Shown here piece by piece: positions 33,395 through 42,781 of a stretch of DNA of 64,000 nucleotides. Source of the stretch: Fictibacillus sp. b24 (GTDB taxonomy: Bacteria > Bacillota > Bacilli > Bacillales > Fictibacillaceae); the NCBI RefSeq assembly GCF_030348825.1, contig NZ_JAUCES010000005.1:3100001-3164000 (forward strand), written 5' to 3'. The position numbers were made by a program, and so were the translations under genes. The stretch's first letter is position 1, and every line of letters begins with the position of its first letter. The notes under the pieces were generated by a model. That model did no database searches and was not told the origin of the DNA. It saw only the letters and a program-made list of their open reading frames with translations.

Positions 33395-33625
33395 ATGAAT
33401 ATGTACAAAGTGGAGCAGAAACGCAGTAAGCTAGGCTTTTGGCTCGAACAGCATAATAAAGATACTGACTGGTTAACTCGAACAACTGGTATCGAAAGAA
33501 AAATAATAGAAGAATTAGCATCTAATCCAAATAAAAATCCAAGAATGATTGCCATAAGAAAAATTTTATATGCAGTAAAAAGAGTCGATCCAACAATTAA
33601 GGTTAGTGATTTATGGGATATGTAA
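33395..33625 (+). CDS. Small Cro/C1-type HTH protein
   Basis: The ATG at 33395 follows TTGGGGGT, giving 76 residues (MNMYKVEQKRS). KLGFWLEQHNKDTDWLTRTTGIERKIIEELASNP has the spacing of an XRE helix-turn-helix, and IRKILYAVKRVDPTIKVSDLW the C-terminal helix that closes the fold. Such proteins are common as phage or accessory regulators, but no prophage surrounds it. It is followed by its own terminator and converges on a ParB-like gene. Confidence 0.75.
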   Translation: MNMYKVEQKRSKLGFWLEQHNKDTDWLTRTTGIERKIIEELASNPNKNPRMIAIRKILYAVKRVDPTIKVSDLWDM

Positions 33626-33629
33626 ATGA

Positions 33630-33670
33630 AACAGGCACTCCAGGTATGAACCCGGGGTGCTGTTTTTTTG
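33630..33670 (+). terminator. Intrinsic terminator
   Basis: GGCACTCC pairs with GGGGTGCT and is followed by GTTTTTTTG, directly after the HTH gene. Confidence 0.7.
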
Positions 33671-33677
33671 TTTTATT

Positions 33678-34166
33678 CTAGCGTGTTTTAAGCAAGTCCC
33701 CTACTTTAGACTTCATGCATGAAATAACTGTATTCTTATACTTAACTGCTAATAAGATTACTTTTAACCGCTGAAAATGAGAAAGTTCTTTAAATCTTGT
33801 GTCCTCTCTTATAAAAGCACGAATGATTGATACAGAGTTAATACTCATATTGTCGCGTACCCACTCTTTTCTTTCTTTCCTTCGTTCAGCACGATATAAA
33901 TTCTTGAACCAGTATTTCACACCCGTTTCATTTGACTGCTCATCTATAATACATAGCGCGTATTTATTTTTTGTGTGTTTCGTTAAATACTCATAACGGT
34001 CATTTCCGCAAATAATGCTAAAATCATTATTTTTTTCTCTTTTTACAACCAGCATATACATGCAGTCCCACATTCTATTTCTAAGCTGCTTTACATGTTC
34101 TGTTATCTTAATGGTAAGATTCGGTTTAATCTTATGCAGCGGAATATATTGTACATTCAACTTCAT
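33678..34166 (-). CDS. ParB/Srx-fold domain protein (orphan)
   Basis: The ATG at 34166 follows AGAGGAGGA, giving 162 residues. The N-terminal VQYIPLHKIKPNLTIKITEH resembles the ParB N-terminal box I (IPLDKIKPN...). LVVKREKNNDFSIICGNDRYEYL resembles the G-x-R-R-Y/hand-over motif of ParB-like nucleotide-binding domains, with Asp-Arg-Tyr here. A basic helical C-terminus (LYRAERRKERKEWVRDN) follows. It is far from any parS or parA and much shorter than chromosomal ParB. Related stand-alone proteins are annotated as hypothetical ParB-like. Base composition is more AT-rich than its neighbours. Confidence 0.6.
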   Translation of the reverse strand: MKLNVQYIPLHKIKPNLTIKITEHVKQLRNRMWDCMYMLVVKREKNNDFSIICGNDRYEYLTKHTKNKYALCIIDEQSNETGVKYWFKNLYRAERRKERKEWVRDNMSINSVSIIRAFIREDTRFKELSHFQRLKVILLAVKYKNTVISCMKSKVGDLLKTR

Positions 34167-34323
34167 TTTTATCCTCCTCTTTTCGTATGGAGTCGGCATG
34201 TGTTTAGTATATGAAGGATGATGGGCAAATGGTGCCTATAAAGTAAAACTTGGCTAACGGCTAGCCTTTTGGTGCCAGTTACAACGTCTAAAATTCTAAC
34301 AATCAGCTTACTTTTAATTTTAT

Positions 34324-34376
34324 AAAAAAAGCCACCCCTCACCGTGTTCAGAAACGAAACACGGTGCGGAGTGACT
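34324..34376 (-). terminator. Terminator of the desaturase gene
   Basis: CACCGTGTT pairs with AACACGGTG and an outer CACTCC/GGGGTG extends the stem, followed by TTTTTTTATA on the minus strand. Confidence 0.85.
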
Positions 34377-34381
34377 CATAA

Positions 34382-35404
34382 TTATGCTGCTCTGTTTTTC
34401 CTAATAAAATTACGAATGTCCCTGTTGCCAATAAATTTCTTAGACTGTTCATCCCAAAGCTTAAACGTTAAGGATTTTAAGCTTGTTAGAAGAGTAAGCG
34501 TTGGCACATCTTGTAGTCGCGGATCACTCTTATGGGCTTTCTCCAAATGATAATTTGGCACTCGAGAGTTCAAGTGATGAACATGGTGGAACCCAATGTT
34601 TCCTGTAAACCACTGCAGAACTTTTGGAAGCTTGTAGAACGAACTTCCTTTTAAAGCAGCTTCTACATAGTTCCATTTTTCGTTATGTTCAAAATAACCA
34701 TCTTCAAACTGATGCTGCACGTAGAACAGCCATACTCCTGAAAATGTTGCGATGTAGAAGATCGGCAGTTCTACTAATAAAAATGCTTTCCAGCCGATAG
34801 CAAATCCAACAGTTAATACAATTGCGACTAACGCAACATTCGTTAACCAAACGTGCACTTTTTCTTTTTTAGAAGCATTTTTCGCATTAAATCGGTAATC
34901 GATCAAGAAAATATATAATGGTCCGATTAAAAATAATACGATCGGATTTCGATATGTTCGATATTGTAATCTTTTAAACCAAGAAGCATCTGCATATTCT
35001 TGCAATGTCATCGTCCAAACATCACCAACACCGCGCTTTTCTAAGTTTCCGTTCGTAGCATGGTGCGTTGCATGGCTATTCTTCCATTGTTCATAGGAAC
35101 AAAATGTGAATAAACCTGTAAATATACCTACGATCTGATTGGCTTTACGACTTTTAAAAAATGAATAGTGTGTGCAATCATGAAAAATGATAAATGTACG
35201 AACTAAGAAACCTGCTGCAGGAACAGCACAAAGAAGGGTTAACCAAAACGATATATTTAGACTCAGATAAGCAAGAACCCATAAGATAATAAATGGTCCT
35301 ACTGAATTAATTAACTGCCATACACTTGCTGATATACGCGGGCGTTCAAATGGTGCTAATTTTTTCTTCCATTCACGAATGTCGTACTTCGAATGTTCGC
35401 TCAT
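34382..35404 (-). CDS. Membrane fatty acid desaturase
   Basis: I choose the ATG at 35404 after AAAGGAG (340 residues, MSEHSKYD). The three histidine boxes of di-iron acyl desaturases are present: HDCTH, HATHH and HHVHH, with four hydrophobic helices arranged around them. The enzyme introduces a double bond in membrane lipid acyl chains, usually in response to cold in Bacillus (Des). The spacing of the boxes and the C-terminal VPNYHLEKAH match Des-type delta-5 desaturases, though the position of desaturation is not readable. A DesK/DesR pair is not adjacent. Confidence 0.88.
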   Translation of the reverse strand: MSEHSKYDIREWKKKLAPFERPRISASVWQLINSVGPFIILWVLAYLSLNISFWLTLLCAVPAAGFLVRTFIIFHDCTHYSFFKSRKANQIVGIFTGLFTFCSYEQWKNSHATHHATNGNLEKRGVGDVWTMTLQEYADASWFKRLQYRTYRNPIVLFLIGPLYIFLIDYRFNAKNASKKEKVHVWLTNVALVAIVLTVGFAIGWKAFLLVELPIFYIATFSGVWLFYVQHQFEDGYFEHNEKWNYVEAALKGSSFYKLPKVLQWFTGNIGFHHVHHLNSRVPNYHLEKAHKSDPRLQDVPTLTLLTSLKSLTFKLWDEQSKKFIGNRDIRNFIRKNRAA

Positions 35405-35519
35405 TAAATCAGTCTCCTTTAACTTCACATCGTAACTATCTTAACACATATTTTGTATTTAGCATTCTCTATATTTGTCGAATTAAGAACAAATTATATG
35501 ACTAGGTACTAAAATCACA

Positions 35520-35556
35520 TAAAAAAACCGGTCCTCCCTAGGGCAGGACCGGTTTA
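35520..35556 (-). terminator. Terminator of the subtilase gene
   Basis: AAACCGGTCCT pairs with AGGACCGGTTT and is followed by a T-run on the minus strand. Confidence 0.9.
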
Positions 35557-35572
35557 GATATCTTATTATTTC

Positions 35573-38500
35573 TTACTTTTTCTTTTTCTCATTGATATAA
35601 AGCTTGCCTGTTGCTCTCTCTGCTGTTTTGTTGCCATAGTCATCTGAAGCAATTACTTCTACAACTGCTCCTGCTGCCTTCATGTTGGAAGTTGCAGTGT
35701 AATATCCTTCATAATGTCCTTCTGTTGTTTCACGCATAGGCAATTCAGTTGCGTTTGCCAAGCCTCCTGCATTTGTGAGCGGCATATGGATAACAAATAC
35801 CGTATCCAATCCTGTTTCACTGTCAAATTCAATTTTTACAGACTCTCCACTCTTTAGTTCTTTGTCAGTATCCGGCTTTAAGTTTGTAATAACTGGAGCT
35901 TCGAATTTGGCATAAACTTTAACGGTCTTCGCTTGACGATTTCCTGCCTTATCAAGAGCTACCACCTTGATTACGTTTTCACCTTCATTTAAAAGCATAC
36001 GGTGGCTATAGTTACCTTCTGCATCCACCTTAGCTTTTTGACCGTTTACTTTTACCCAATCAAGATTCTCTTCATCTGCTTTACCTGTTACGGTTACAGC
36101 TTCACGATTTGTTTTCAAACCATTCGCTGGTGCTGTAATGCTCAATTTAGGCTTTGTTTGATCGAGTGTAACGGTTACTGGAGCAGATTCATCAGTGGAA
36201 CCTTGCTCTGTAACTGCTTTCGCTGTCAGCGTGTTAGCACCATTTCCAAGCGTTACTGGACTCGAGAAAGTTCCTTCATCCGTTGTCTCAGCACTCGCTA
36301 CTTTATCTCCATTATTGTAAATATCAACTGTTGTCGTTGGAGCAGCTGTACCGGATACCGTCACATTTTCCTCGTTTGTAAACGATCCATCTGCAGGAGA
36401 AGTGATGACAGGTGCTGTTACTTCATAATTCACTGTGGCACGAATCATGTAGTTTCCTTCATCTTCTGGTGATTGTGACCAAGCCCCGCTTAAGCTCTGA
36501 TAGCTTCGGCCAGACCATGTTCCACTTTCATCTGTCGCAAGACCTGGTGTGTTAGGATTTGCGAACGTTTGAATATACACCATGTAGAAATCTCCTTCGA
36601 CCATAATTCCATGCTGACTTAAATCAACATGTGTCCATTCTCCGTTACGAAGTGCTGTAGCATCAAAAGGTCCAGCAAGTTTTGTACCAGGCGTTCCATC
36701 TGGACCACTTGCATCATACACAGCTACTTGGAATGCTGTTCCACCTGGTACTGGCCATTCTGTATCCCAGAATCGGAACAATCCTCCTGTTACAGCTGCT
36801 TTCTCATTACCATTCGCTAATGACATTTTAACAGCCCACGCGTTTCCTGCAGAGTTCCATGCACGTGCATTTTCTGCTGTTCCATCGTCATACCCAATCT
36901 CACCTGGGTAACCAATGAAAGGTTTTAACGCGATGTCTTGCTCAGTTGTTCCGCCACCGGAAATGGTAACGGATACTTCTTCTCCATAATAAGAAGGAGC
37001 TAGTACTTTCAACGTGTACTCGCCTTCGTATGCGGAGATTTCATACGTACCATCTTCATTCGTTTGAACAGGTGCAATTGCAGCATCTTCCATAAGCATT
37101 ACTGTAGCTCCTGCAATCGGTTCGCCTGTCACTTCGTTTGTTACAGTACCTGAAACAGTTCCTCTTGGAATCTCTTCAAGTGTAAAGTTCGCTCTTGCTG
37201 TCCCATCTGCTTCAAGGGTTACGGATTGTGATTGTGAACGGAACCCATAAGCCTCAGCTTGTACCGTGTATGTTCCTGCTGCATGCGTTAAGCCATATGA
37301 ACCATCTTCAGGATTCGTATAAACGGAACGACCCGTTTCAAGAACGCTTACTTCTGCACGCATCGGAAGAGCTAGTGGTGCAGCATTACCGTCTTTGGTA
37401 GGTTCTTTTTCAGAAGAAGGTTTCATCGGCTTGATTTTAGTTGGATCTACTTTTGGTTTCGCCTGTGCGATAGGTGCTTTTTCAACTGCTGGAGATCCGC
37501 CTAGTTTTGCTTTTTGTGTAGGCATGATTGGCTGGTCATGCAGTTTCACATCATCTAAATACCATCCTGCTTTTACAACAGAACTGTCAGATGTTACATT
37601 GAACGCTACATAAATTCGTTGTCCCGCGTATTCAGTCAAATTTACTTCTCCGTCGATCCATCCGCCAGAAGTAGAGTTAACGCGAAGCTTTTGTGTCCAG
37701 TTTTCCATATCTGTTGAAACGAATACGTGTCCATAATCATAGTTGCGTTCTAGATCATGCCATTGTTTGAACTGAAGGTATGTGTTTCCTTCAGGTAGAT
37801 CTACTGGCGGCATAACGAGTGTCATGTTAGCGCTATTTACATAGTTTCCTGCAAGGTTAGTAGCATATACTTTTTCACCAGAGAATGCCGCACCAGGTCC
37901 GCTTGTTGGTACACCATGCTCCCAGCTATTATTTGCTCCGAAAGATGTCCATCCTGTAGGATTACCTTCAAAGTCTTCATTGTACCCAGTAGAAATTCCA
38001 GGCAACAATGCTACAGAGTAGTTATCCGTAGAAATGTCATTACCACCAAAATCAATAGCTGTCCATTTGTAGATAATAGAATCACCTGTTAAAGCTGATC
38101 CTGGAATAGAAGCACTGTACGTACCAGACTTGTAATCTCCGCCTGAACGTTCTGCAGTCACGTCTGTCCAGCTTCCATCTTCGTTTTGATAGCTTAGAAC
38201 TACTGAAGTGACACTAATATTGTCTGACACTTCTGCTTCAAGATTTAATGGCATCTCTTTGTAAGATTCACTTGGTCCTTCATGTGTGATGGAAGGAGCT
38301 TCTGTATCCTCTCCTTCTTTAGTTACCGTCCCTTCAATTCTGCCTAATCCGGTTACTACGGAAGATACGGCTGTAAATGCATTTACTAGACCGTGTCCGT
38401 AACCATTGTTAGGAGATTCAGGGAAAGTCGCGTCTGTTAATGGTGTTGCTGAATTTAATAAAATTTCTTCAAGTTCTTCAACTGTCAGACTCGCATCAGC

Positions 38501-39925
38501 CTGTCTGAGCAATGCAACAACTGCTGAAACGTGCGGTCCTGCCATTGATGTACCATTCCAACCACCTTCATATGCACTCCCAGGGACCGATGAACGGATA
38601 TTTACTCCTGGTGCTGAGATTTCAGGCTTTGTTTCGTCATATGGAGAAGGTCCTTGTAGTGAGAAGCTTGCTAAACGGTCGTTAATGTCTGTTGCACCTG
38701 TTGCAAAGGATTCTGGATAGTTTGCTGGAGTAGCAACAGAGCCTGGACCACCTGGATTAAAGATGGTCGTATTACCTGCAGAGAATTCAGGGAATATCTC
38801 AGCAGCACGCCAAGCTTGTACCATCTCTCTGTACCATTCATCAAGTCCTGATCCGCCGCCCCAAGAGTTATTTACAACGTCCGGCGCTTTTTCAGGATGA
38901 GGGTTCCCTTCCGCATCTTTTGGTGCTAAAATCCATTCACCTGCTTCAAGTAAGTCAACATCGGTTCCACCTGATGCAGAGAATGCTTTAACAGCGATCC
39001 ATTTTGCTCCCGGTGCAACACCGATCTGATTACCTCCGTTTGGTTCTGAACCTACCATTGTCCCCATCGTATGAGTACCGTGTCCATCATCATCATATGG
39101 TGCTGATTGTCCGCCAACAGGATCAAACCAGCTGAATTGATGATCGGCAGCATCAGGATTCTGTGGATTAAATCCGCGATACTTTTCTTTTAACGCTGGG
39201 TGATTCCATTGAACGCCTGTGTCTATATTGGCTACAACCGTTCCGGCACCATCAATTCCCATACCCCAAACTTCAGGTGCTCCTACACGTTGGATGTTCC
39301 ATTCTATTGAAGATGTTTCGTTTTTTGGTTCAACCTTTAAAGATGGTTTTGGCTGTGGCATCTCTGGAAGCTTTACAGAACTTGCAGGTTGAATGAGCTG
39401 TCTTGTTTCATTTGGTAGTACCTTTTCAACTTCTGGGAAAGCTGCAATCTCTTCCATTACATCTTTTGTTGCCGTTACTGCCATTCCGTTAACGACATAA
39501 AAAGATTGGATTTTTTCAGCTTTACCTGCTTTTTCTTGTTTTTCTAAGTATTTTTTCGTGTGATTTTGAGTTTCAAGCGCTTTTGCGCGAAGTGAGGATA
39601 CTACTGTGGAACGTTTCATTAATTTCGTTTGATTGGCAGATAGTTTTTGAGATTTTGCCTCTTTAGCAGCTTTTTTAGCCACTTCTGCTGTGTTTACTTG
39701 TTCTTTAAACTTAATGAGGAATGTAACTTTATCTTTCTTGCTGAATTGTTCGTTTACTTTTTTGGAAACCTTGCTTTTCGTGCCTTCTAAGGCGGCTTCT
39801 TTTGCTGACGTAGAAGCTTTTCCTTTTGTTGTGGCGTTAGCTTGAGATGGGAACATCATTGGAACAATCATTAAAAAAACTAAAAATACGGAAAGCCAGC
39901 GTACTTTTCTTCGTTTTTTACTCAT
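35573..39925 (-). CDS. Secreted multidomain subtilisin-like serine protease (bacillopeptidase F-like)
   Basis: This is a 1450-residue exoprotein. Residues 1-31 are a signal peptide (cleavage after SQANA). Residues 60-175 are an I9-type inhibitor propeptide. The S8 domain spans about 210-530 with Asp235 (NIDTGVQW), His282 (DGHGTHTMG), Asn384 (SAGN) and Ser460 (GTSMAGPH). Next come an immune-inhibitor-A/MAM-like domain (about 640-800, DDVKLHD end), two carboxypeptidase-regulatory-like beta domains (about 890-1000), a ~150-residue domain with VKMSLANGNEK, and two Ig-like repeats (VTSPADGSFTNEENVTVSG, ITAPANGLKTNREAVTVTG). The ATG follows GGGAGGG. It is larger than B. subtilis Bpr but has the same front half. 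Confidence 0.92.
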   Translation of the reverse strand: MSKKRRKVRWLSVFLVFLMIVPMMFPSQANATTKGKASTSAKEAALEGTKSKVSKKVNEQFSKKDKVTFLIKFKEQVNTAEVAKKAAKEAKSQKLSANQTKLMKRSTVVSSLRAKALETQNHTKKYLEKQEKAGKAEKIQSFYVVNGMAVTATKDVMEEIAAFPEVEKVLPNETRQLIQPASSVKLPEMPQPKPSLKVEPKNETSSIEWNIQRVGAPEVWGMGIDGAGTVVANIDTGVQWNHPALKEKYRGFNPQNPDAADHQFSWFDPVGGQSAPYDDDGHGTHTMGTMVGSEPNGGNQIGVAPGAKWIAVKAFSASGGTDVDLLEAGEWILAPKDAEGNPHPEKAPDVVNNSWGGGSGLDEWYREMVQAWRAAEIFPEFSAGNTTIFNPGGPGSVATPANYPESFATGATDINDRLASFSLQGPSPYDETKPEISAPGVNIRSSVPGSAYEGGWNGTSMAGPHVSAVVALLRQADASLTVEELEEILLNSATPLTDATFPESPNNGYGHGLVNAFTAVSSVVTGLGRIEGTVTKEGEDTEAPSITHEGPSESYKEMPLNLEAEVSDNISVTSVVLSYQNEDGSWTDVTAERSGGDYKSGTYSASIPGSALTGDSIIYKWTAIDFGGNDISTDNYSVALLPGISTGYNEDFEGNPTGWTSFGANNSWEHGVPTSGPGAAFSGEKVYATNLAGNYVNSANMTLVMPPVDLPEGNTYLQFKQWHDLERNYDYGHVFVSTDMENWTQKLRVNSTSGGWIDGEVNLTEYAGQRIYVAFNVTSDSSVVKAGWYLDDVKLHDQPIMPTQKAKLGGSPAVEKAPIAQAKPKVDPTKIKPMKPSSEKEPTKDGNAAPLALPMRAEVSVLETGRSVYTNPEDGSYGLTHAAGTYTVQAEAYGFRSQSQSVTLEADGTARANFTLEEIPRGTVSGTVTNEVTGEPIAGATVMLMEDAAIAPVQTNEDGTYEISAYEGEYTLKVLAPSYYGEEVSVTISGGGTTEQDIALKPFIGYPGEIGYDDGTAENARAWNSAGNAWAVKMSLANGNEKAAVTGGLFRFWDTEWPVPGGTAFQVAVYDASGPDGTPGTKLAGPFDATALRNGEWTHVDLSQHGIMVEGDFYMVYIQTFANPNTPGLATDESGTWSGRSYQSLSGAWSQSPEDEGNYMIRATVNYEVTAPVITSPADGSFTNEENVTVSGTAAPTTTVDIYNNGDKVASAETTDEGTFSSPVTLGNGANTLTAKAVTEQGSTDESAPVTVTLDQTKPKLSITAPANGLKTNREAVTVTGKADEENLDWVKVNGQKAKVDAEGNYSHRMLLNEGENVIKVVALDKAGNRQAKTVKVYAKFEAPVITNLKPDTDKELKSGESVKIEFDSETGLDTVFVIHMPLTNAGGLANATELPMRETTEGHYEGYYTATSNMKAAGAVVEVIASDDYGNKTAERATGKLYINEKKKK

Positions 39926-40467
39926 GTAACTTTTCCCTCCCTGATATTTTTTGTTAAGCAGATCCTACTCTTAAGAATCCTGTCACACCTCCTGTATTTT
40001 TTTTGAAAATATAGTAATTCTTTGTTGTTATATAAAGGTTAACGGAAAGCAACTGTAAGATTATGTAATAATTTGTCGCGAAAAGTACTAGAAACTGGAA
40101 AATAAACCCTTTGTATGATTTTTGGGAATTTATTTCGTGACTATTGATTATCCATTTTTTAGGATGGGTTCCTTTTTCATCAAAAGACAAACTTCTGGCG
40201 CAGGACATATCTACTTATTTTCGTAATATATAAAAGAAGCATCTAAAAATGGGAAGACAGCCCCTTAATATTGTGATTATTTCCTTGTGGAATTTCCAAA
40301 ATCTTCTTCAAAGAAGCAGAATCCACCAAATTCCCTATTCATGATTTATGGGCTTTGTCGTAAAAAGGATCACAATAGCCTAAAAAGGATGGATAGGCCT
40401 TGTCTAAATGGTGTAGGGTAAAGTGACTAAATATGATAAGACTTTAAAAAATGTCGGTTTTTGACAA
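39926..40467. other. 540-base spacer upstream of the subtilase
   Basis: This spacer must contain the protease promoter. Around 40335-40420 there is a weak three-unit pattern (ATTTATGGGCTTTGTCGTAAA, AAGGATCACAATAGCCTAAA and AAGGATGGATAGGCCTTGTC, cut here to key parts) with roughly 21-base spacing, reminiscent of the array at 2411. An 84-codon minus-strand frame has no supporting features. Confidence 0.35.
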
Positions 40468-40498
40468 TAAAAAAATCCCTCTTACTAGTAAGAGGGAG
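40468..40498 (-). terminator. Terminator of the mhqO-mhqD-flavin reductase operon
   Basis: CCCTCTTACTAGTAAGAGGG is a perfect palindrome followed by ATTTTTTTA on the minus strand. Confidence 0.9.
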
Positions 40499-40510
40499 AG
40501 CCGACTATTT

Positions 40511-41122
40511 TTATTGAGGCCGTTCTAACGAAAATATTTCACCTAATTTTACATAGTTTGAACCTGCCAGCCTTCCAACAGGCTTCAGTTTTTCAGCATC
40601 AATTTTCCCATCATCATACAGGTCATCAGCAATGTGGTATTGAACAACTTTACCGATAAGCAGATCTGTAGCTGGATGATCAGGGGTTCCTCCTAGAGGA
40701 ATAATACTCTCAACCACGCATTCCATACGAATTCGGGATTCAGCAATTCCAGGAACTTTTACCTTTACCGATTCAACTGTAGTTAGTTTCGCAAGTTCAA
40801 CTTCACTTTCATCTGGCTTAATGTTCGCTGCCGTTTGATTCACAGCCTCAATGTACGTTTCATCCGGGATATGGACTACAAATTCACCAGTTTTTTCTGC
40901 ATTTCGTGAAGTATCCTTCTGTACCCCGTCTTTCCTGCCAATTGAAATGGCGATTAACGGAGGATTGGATGTTAGCGCGTTAAAATAGCTGAAGGGAGCT
41001 GCATTGAGCACACCATCTGTGGAAAGTGTACTTACAAAAGCGATAGGTCTTGGAATTATACTCCCTGTGAGGAACTTATAATTTTCTTTTATAGATAAGT
41101 TTTGAGGATCAATCGACTTCAT
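40511..41122 (-). CDS. Flavin reductase-like FMN-binding protein
   Basis: This 203-residue protein has the Flavin_Reduct split-barrel fold: GSIIPRPIAFVSTLSTDGVLNAAPFSYFNALTSNPP at the N-terminus is diagnostic (key residues R, P, N, A, P, S). The family binds FMN and reduces or senses flavins. It is the last gene of a three-gene unit after mhqO and mhqD, 24 bases from mhqD. This context suggests involvement in detoxifying quinones or aromatic electrophiles. The ATG follows GAAGGTG. Confidence 0.85.
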   Translation of the reverse strand: MKSIDPQNLSIKENYKFLTGSIIPRPIAFVSTLSTDGVLNAAPFSYFNALTSNPPLIAISIGRKDGVQKDTSRNAEKTGEFVVHIPDETYIEAVNQTAANIKPDESEVELAKLTTVESVKVKVPGIAESRIRMECVVESIIPLGGTPDHPATDLLIGKVVQYHIADDLYDDGKIDAEKLKPVGRLAGSNYVKLGEIFSLERPQ

Positions 41123-41146
41123 GAAATCACCTTCTTTACTTAAATT

Positions 41147-41758
41147 TTATGACACTAAATTTTTGTGGAACCATTCAGCCGCTTCTTCTACTTCAGCTCT
41201 TGAAAGCTGATGACCCATATTCTCCCATTTCACATGTACCTCCGCACCTGCACTTGAGAGTAATTTTTCGAGCTCTTCTGTTTCTTCTGGCGGACAAATC
41301 GGATCATTTTTTCCTGCACCAATAAATACAGGAAGCCCACTTAAATCAGGCAATTCGACCCCGCGTCTCGGTACCATCGGGTGATGAAGAATAGCTCCTT
41401 TTAGCGAGTTTTTATAATGGAAAATCAAACTTCCTGCAATATTGGCACCGTTCGAATACCCAACAGCAACCACTTGCTCTCTGTGAAATTCATACTTTTG
41501 AGCTGCTTCATCAATAAAATCATGAAGCTCTTTCGTGCGAAAAATCAAATCTTCCTCATCAAATACGCCTTCAGCCAATCGGCGGAAAAACCGAGGCATG
41601 CCATTTTCAGATACGTTTCCTCGTACACTTAGAACAGAAGATTCGGGTGAGATCATTTCCGCCAATGAAAGAAGATCTTCTTCATTTCCTCCTGTGCCAT
41701 GTAATAAAAGCAGCACCGGTTTAGTTGAATCTGTTCCTTTGTTAAACAAGTGTTTCAT
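41147..41758 (-). CDS. mhqD: Carboxylesterase/phospholipase family hydrolase MhqD-like
   Basis: This is a 203-residue alpha/beta hydrolase, the same length as B. subtilis MhqD. It has the oxyanion motif LLLHGTGGNEEDLL (about residues 16-29), the nucleophile GYSNGAN with Ser near 105, Asp in GKNDPICPP, and His in MGHQLSRAE. It hydrolyses esters or acyl groups; in B. subtilis the gene is induced by methylhydroquinone. Its ATG shares one base with the mhqO stop (TAATG), so the two are coupled. Confidence 0.85.
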   Translation of the reverse strand: MKHLFNKGTDSTKPVLLLLHGTGGNEEDLLSLAEMISPESSVLSVRGNVSENGMPRFFRRLAEGVFDEEDLIFRTKELHDFIDEAAQKYEFHREQVVAVGYSNGANIAGSLIFHYKNSLKGAILHHPMVPRRGVELPDLSGLPVFIGAGKNDPICPPEETEELEKLLSSAGAEVHVKWENMGHQLSRAEVEEAAEWFHKNLVS

Positions 41759-42705
41759 TATTTGTCCTCCTTTAAAATCCTTGCTTCAGCTGGCTGCAGG
41801 TGACTCTCTATCTGCTCTCGGTGAGGCTCAAGCCATGGCGGGAGCAGCAGCTCTTTACCAAGATCCTCTTCTGGTTCGTCGCGTGTAAATCCAGGTGGGT
41901 CTGTTGCAATCTCAAAGAGGATGCCTCCTTCTTCACGGAAATAGATGGCATTGAAATATTGGCGGTCAATAATTTCTGTCACTTGAAAATCATTCTGTTT
42001 CACATGCTGCTGCCATAATTCATGCTGTTCATAAGAGTTAGCTCGCCATGCAATATGATGGACCGTTCCAACTCCATTCACCCCTCTTGCTTCTGGTGCA
42101 AGCTTAATATCAATCACATTTCCAATATCACCTTTCGCTTTAAACCTGATGTAATCACCGTCTTGCCCGACTTTTTGAAGCCCCATCACGTCCATTAGCA
42201 CTTTTTCTGTTTGCTGAGGAGCTGCCGAAAGCAATACGGCACCGCCAAATCCTTTAATGGAATGCTCTGGAGTGATTGCTCCAAATGACCATTCGCTGTT
42301 CTTTCCTTCTTTTCTTGCAACAATCTCTATACGCAATCCGTGTGGATCTAGAAATTCTAAATACTCTTCTTCAAAGCGGACTGTTTTCTTATATTCAACT
42401 GAGAACTTTAAAAGTCTTTCTTCCCAAAAAGAAAGCGAACCTTCTGGAACAACAAAAGAAGTTGTACCCACTTGCCCAGAACCTACTCTTCCTCTATATG
42501 CATCTGGCCATGGAAAGAACGTCATGATCGTTCCTGGGCTGCCTCCTTCATCTCCAAAATAAAGATGGTATGTTCCAGGATCATCGAAATTAACCGTCTT
42601 CTTGACTAATCTCAATCCGAGTACACCAGCATAAAAATCAACATTCTCCTGCGGACTGCCAACGATAGCTGTAATGTGATGAATTCCATCTGTTTGCATC
42701 ATCAT
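41758..42705 (-). CDS. mhqO: Ring-cleaving dioxygenase (glyoxalase/VOC), MhqO-like
   Basis: This 315-residue protein has two VOC modules. The first opens GIHHITAIVGSPQENVDFYAGVLGLRLVKKTVNFDDPGTYHLYFGDEGG, of which key metal ligands are His8 and the Glu/His in later strands. The second contains GVGTVHHIAWRANSYEQHELW. This is the layout of hydroquinone-specific MhqO/LinE-like extradiol dioxygenases. In B. subtilis mhqO and mhqD belong to an MhqR-controlled operon that detoxifies quinones. The ATG follows GAAGGGGTG. Confidence 0.9.
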   Translation of the reverse strand: MMMQTDGIHHITAIVGSPQENVDFYAGVLGLRLVKKTVNFDDPGTYHLYFGDEGGSPGTIMTFFPWPDAYRGRVGSGQVGTTSFVVPEGSLSFWEERLLKFSVEYKKTVRFEEEYLEFLDPHGLRIEIVARKEGKNSEWSFGAITPEHSIKGFGGAVLLSAAPQQTEKVLMDVMGLQKVGQDGDYIRFKAKGDIGNVIDIKLAPEARGVNGVGTVHHIAWRANSYEQHELWQQHVKQNDFQVTEIIDRQYFNAIYFREEGGILFEIATDPPGFTRDEPEEDLGKELLLPPWLEPHREQIESHLQPAEARILKEDK

Positions 42706-42751
42706 ATCTTAAACACCCCTTCATACTTCATTACTTATTTTTTGTAAGTTT

Positions 42752-42781
42752 AGTATATGAGATAACACTTACTTTTGTCAA
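42752..42781 (-). promoter_or_regulatory. Promoter of the mhq-like operon
   Basis: On the minus strand TTGACA (42781-42776, perfect) and TATACT (42757-42752) are 18 bases apart, about 50 bases from the mhqO start. Confidence 0.75.

Noticed and set aside
33395-34166. Prophage remnant
   Set aside because: Only an HTH and a ParB-like protein are present, without integrase, structural or lysis genes or att-like repeats.
39954-40208. 84-codon minus-strand ORF upstream of the subtilase
   Set aside because: No ribosome binding site, atypical composition, and it occupies the promoter region of the protease gene.
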